The position numbers and the translations under genes are program-made. DNA of 41,774 bases from assembly GCA_902784755.1 (NCBI GenBank), contig CACZVX010000034.1:1-41774 (forward strand), in the 5' to 3' direction. This DNA is from an uncultured Prevotellaceae bacterium (lineage in GTDB: Bacteria > Bacteroidota > Bacteroidia > Bacteroidales > Bacteroidaceae). Of this stretch, positions 41,122 through 41,774 are shown piece by piece. Below the pieces are notes generated by a model that ran no database searches, had not been told where the DNA came from, and worked only from the letters and a program-made list of their open reading frames with translations. Position 1 is the stretch's first letter; each line of letters starts with the position of its first letter.

Positions 41122-41774
41122 TTGAAGAAGAACCAGATAGATATTATCACGCTGGGATGTTCCAAGAATCTGGTGGACTCCGAGCGGCTGATGGGTCTGA
41201 TGGAGCGTTACGGCTACCATTGCACCCATGACTCCGTGAGGCCCCAGGGTGAGATTGCGGTTATCAATACCTGCGGTTTCATCGCTGATGCCAAGGAGGA
41301 AAGCATCAATACCATCCTGGAGTTTGTGCAGCGGAAAGAAGAAGGAAAACTTCGCAAACTGTTTGTGATGGGCTGTCTTTCAGAGCGTTACAAGGCCGAC
41401 CTTGAAGCTGAGATTCCCGGCGTGGATGGCTATTATGGCAAGTTTGACTATCCGCGTCTGCTGGAGGACTTGAAGAAAGAAGAAAACGGCGGTTTCAACG
41501 GGGAAAATGCAGCTTCGGGATGTGTGCAACGCCACCTGACAACACCCCGTCACTATGCCTATCTGAAGATTTCAGAAGGCTGTGACCGCCATTGTGCCTA
41601 TTGTGCCATTCCGATTATTACCGGTCGTCACCAAAGCCGTCCGATGGAGGAGATCCTTGCGGAAGTAGAGCATCTGGTCTCACAGGGCGTGAAGGAGTTT
41701 CAGGTGATTGCCCAGGAACTGACCTATTATGGCGTTGACATCGATGGAAAGCAGCATATTGCAGAGTTGGTGGA
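41122..41774 (+). CDS. rimO: Ribosomal protein S12 methylthiotransferase RimO, N-terminal part
   Basis: This radical-SAM enzyme adds a methylthio group to an Asp of ribosomal protein S12. The frame starts at TTG 41122 (LKKNQIDIITLGCSKNLVDS), 2 bp after the ftsY stop, and remains open to the window end (217 codons). The N-terminal UPF0004 domain has its three cluster cysteines (LGCSKN, NTCGF, MGCLSERY). The radical-SAM motif CDRHCAYC with AIPIITGRHQSRP follows at about residue 155. LGCSKNLVDSE separates RimO from MiaB. The TRAM domain lies outside the window. Confidence 0.95.
   Translation, partial: MKKNQIDIITLGCSKNLVDSERLMGLMERYGYHCTHDSVRPQGEIAVINTCGFIADAKEESINTILEFVQRKEEGKLRKLFVMGCLSERYKADLEAEIPGVDGYYGKFDYPRLLEDLKKEENGGFNGENAASGCVQRHLTTPRHYAYLKISEGCDRHCAYCAIPIITGRHQSRPMEEILAEVEHLVSQGVKEFQVIAQELTYYGVDIDGKQHIAELV

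Overview
The window looks like chromosomal DNA of a Bacteroidales bacterium, most likely a Prevotellaceae member. The evidence is the promoter style (TTTG, a 19-20 bp spacer, then TAnnTTTG), the near absence of Shine-Dalgarno sequences, several lineage-restricted families (DUF4293, DUF4295, DUF4468, DUF4248, Porin_10, the DUF5103 / type IX secretion Plug family), an archaeal/eukaryote-type ProRS and a long CPSase large subunit. The species assignment is inference. No prophage, insertion sequence or CRISPR array was seen.

Layout. 1-3462 (minus): uvrB, a DUF4468 protein, a 73-aa membrane protein and the 5' part of a porin. 3592-5255 (plus): bamD, an RNA polymerase omega/Rpb6-like subunit and a DUF4293 membrane protein, ending at a bidirectional terminator shared with clpC (minus). 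8069-9616 (plus): a LysM glucosaminidase and a lipoprotein, tail to tail with proS-baiN (minus). 12452-16411 (plus): an OmpA lipoprotein, mtgA and a UvrD/PcrA helicase. 16412-18185: a 1.8-kb gene-poor island of repeats and gene debris. 18186-25388 (minus): a class A acid phosphatase, tRNA-Gly(CCC), tRNA-Thr(CGT), uvrA and carB. 25735-30904 (plus): gyrA and two TPR paralogues, tail to tail with a Plug-like protein (minus). 32193-41774 (plus): DUF4375 protein, smpB, metH, a HAD phosphatase, map, tsaD, pncC/cinA, rpmB-rpmG-DUF4295, ftsY and the 5' part of rimO.

Function. The genes are mostly housekeeping. Nucleotide excision repair is well represented (uvrB, uvrA, a UvrD-type helicase). There is a translation and protein-maturation block (smpB, map, tsaD, L28, L33, ftsY, rimO, proS), envelope biogenesis (bamD, mtgA, OmpA, glucosaminidase, porin) and one-carbon/pyrimidine metabolism (metH, carB).

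Most notable observations. (1) An exact 26-bp tandem duplication breaks the reading frame of ftsY, normally an essential gene. (2) The 16.4-18.2 kb island holds a perfect 40-bp A/T-only palindrome inside an inverted pair of octamer repeats, a roughly 10.5-bp-phased direct-repeat array, a family of G/C-rich hairpin repeats forming a larger inverted repeat, and a frameshifted DUF4248 remnant. (3) Octamer-period repeats, often in inverted arrangement, recur in other intergenic gaps. (4) Several proteins have altered motifs or domains: UvrA lacks half of its first zinc module, MetH lacks its reactivation domain, and the acid phosphatase has a changed signature. No convincing new multi-gene system was found.
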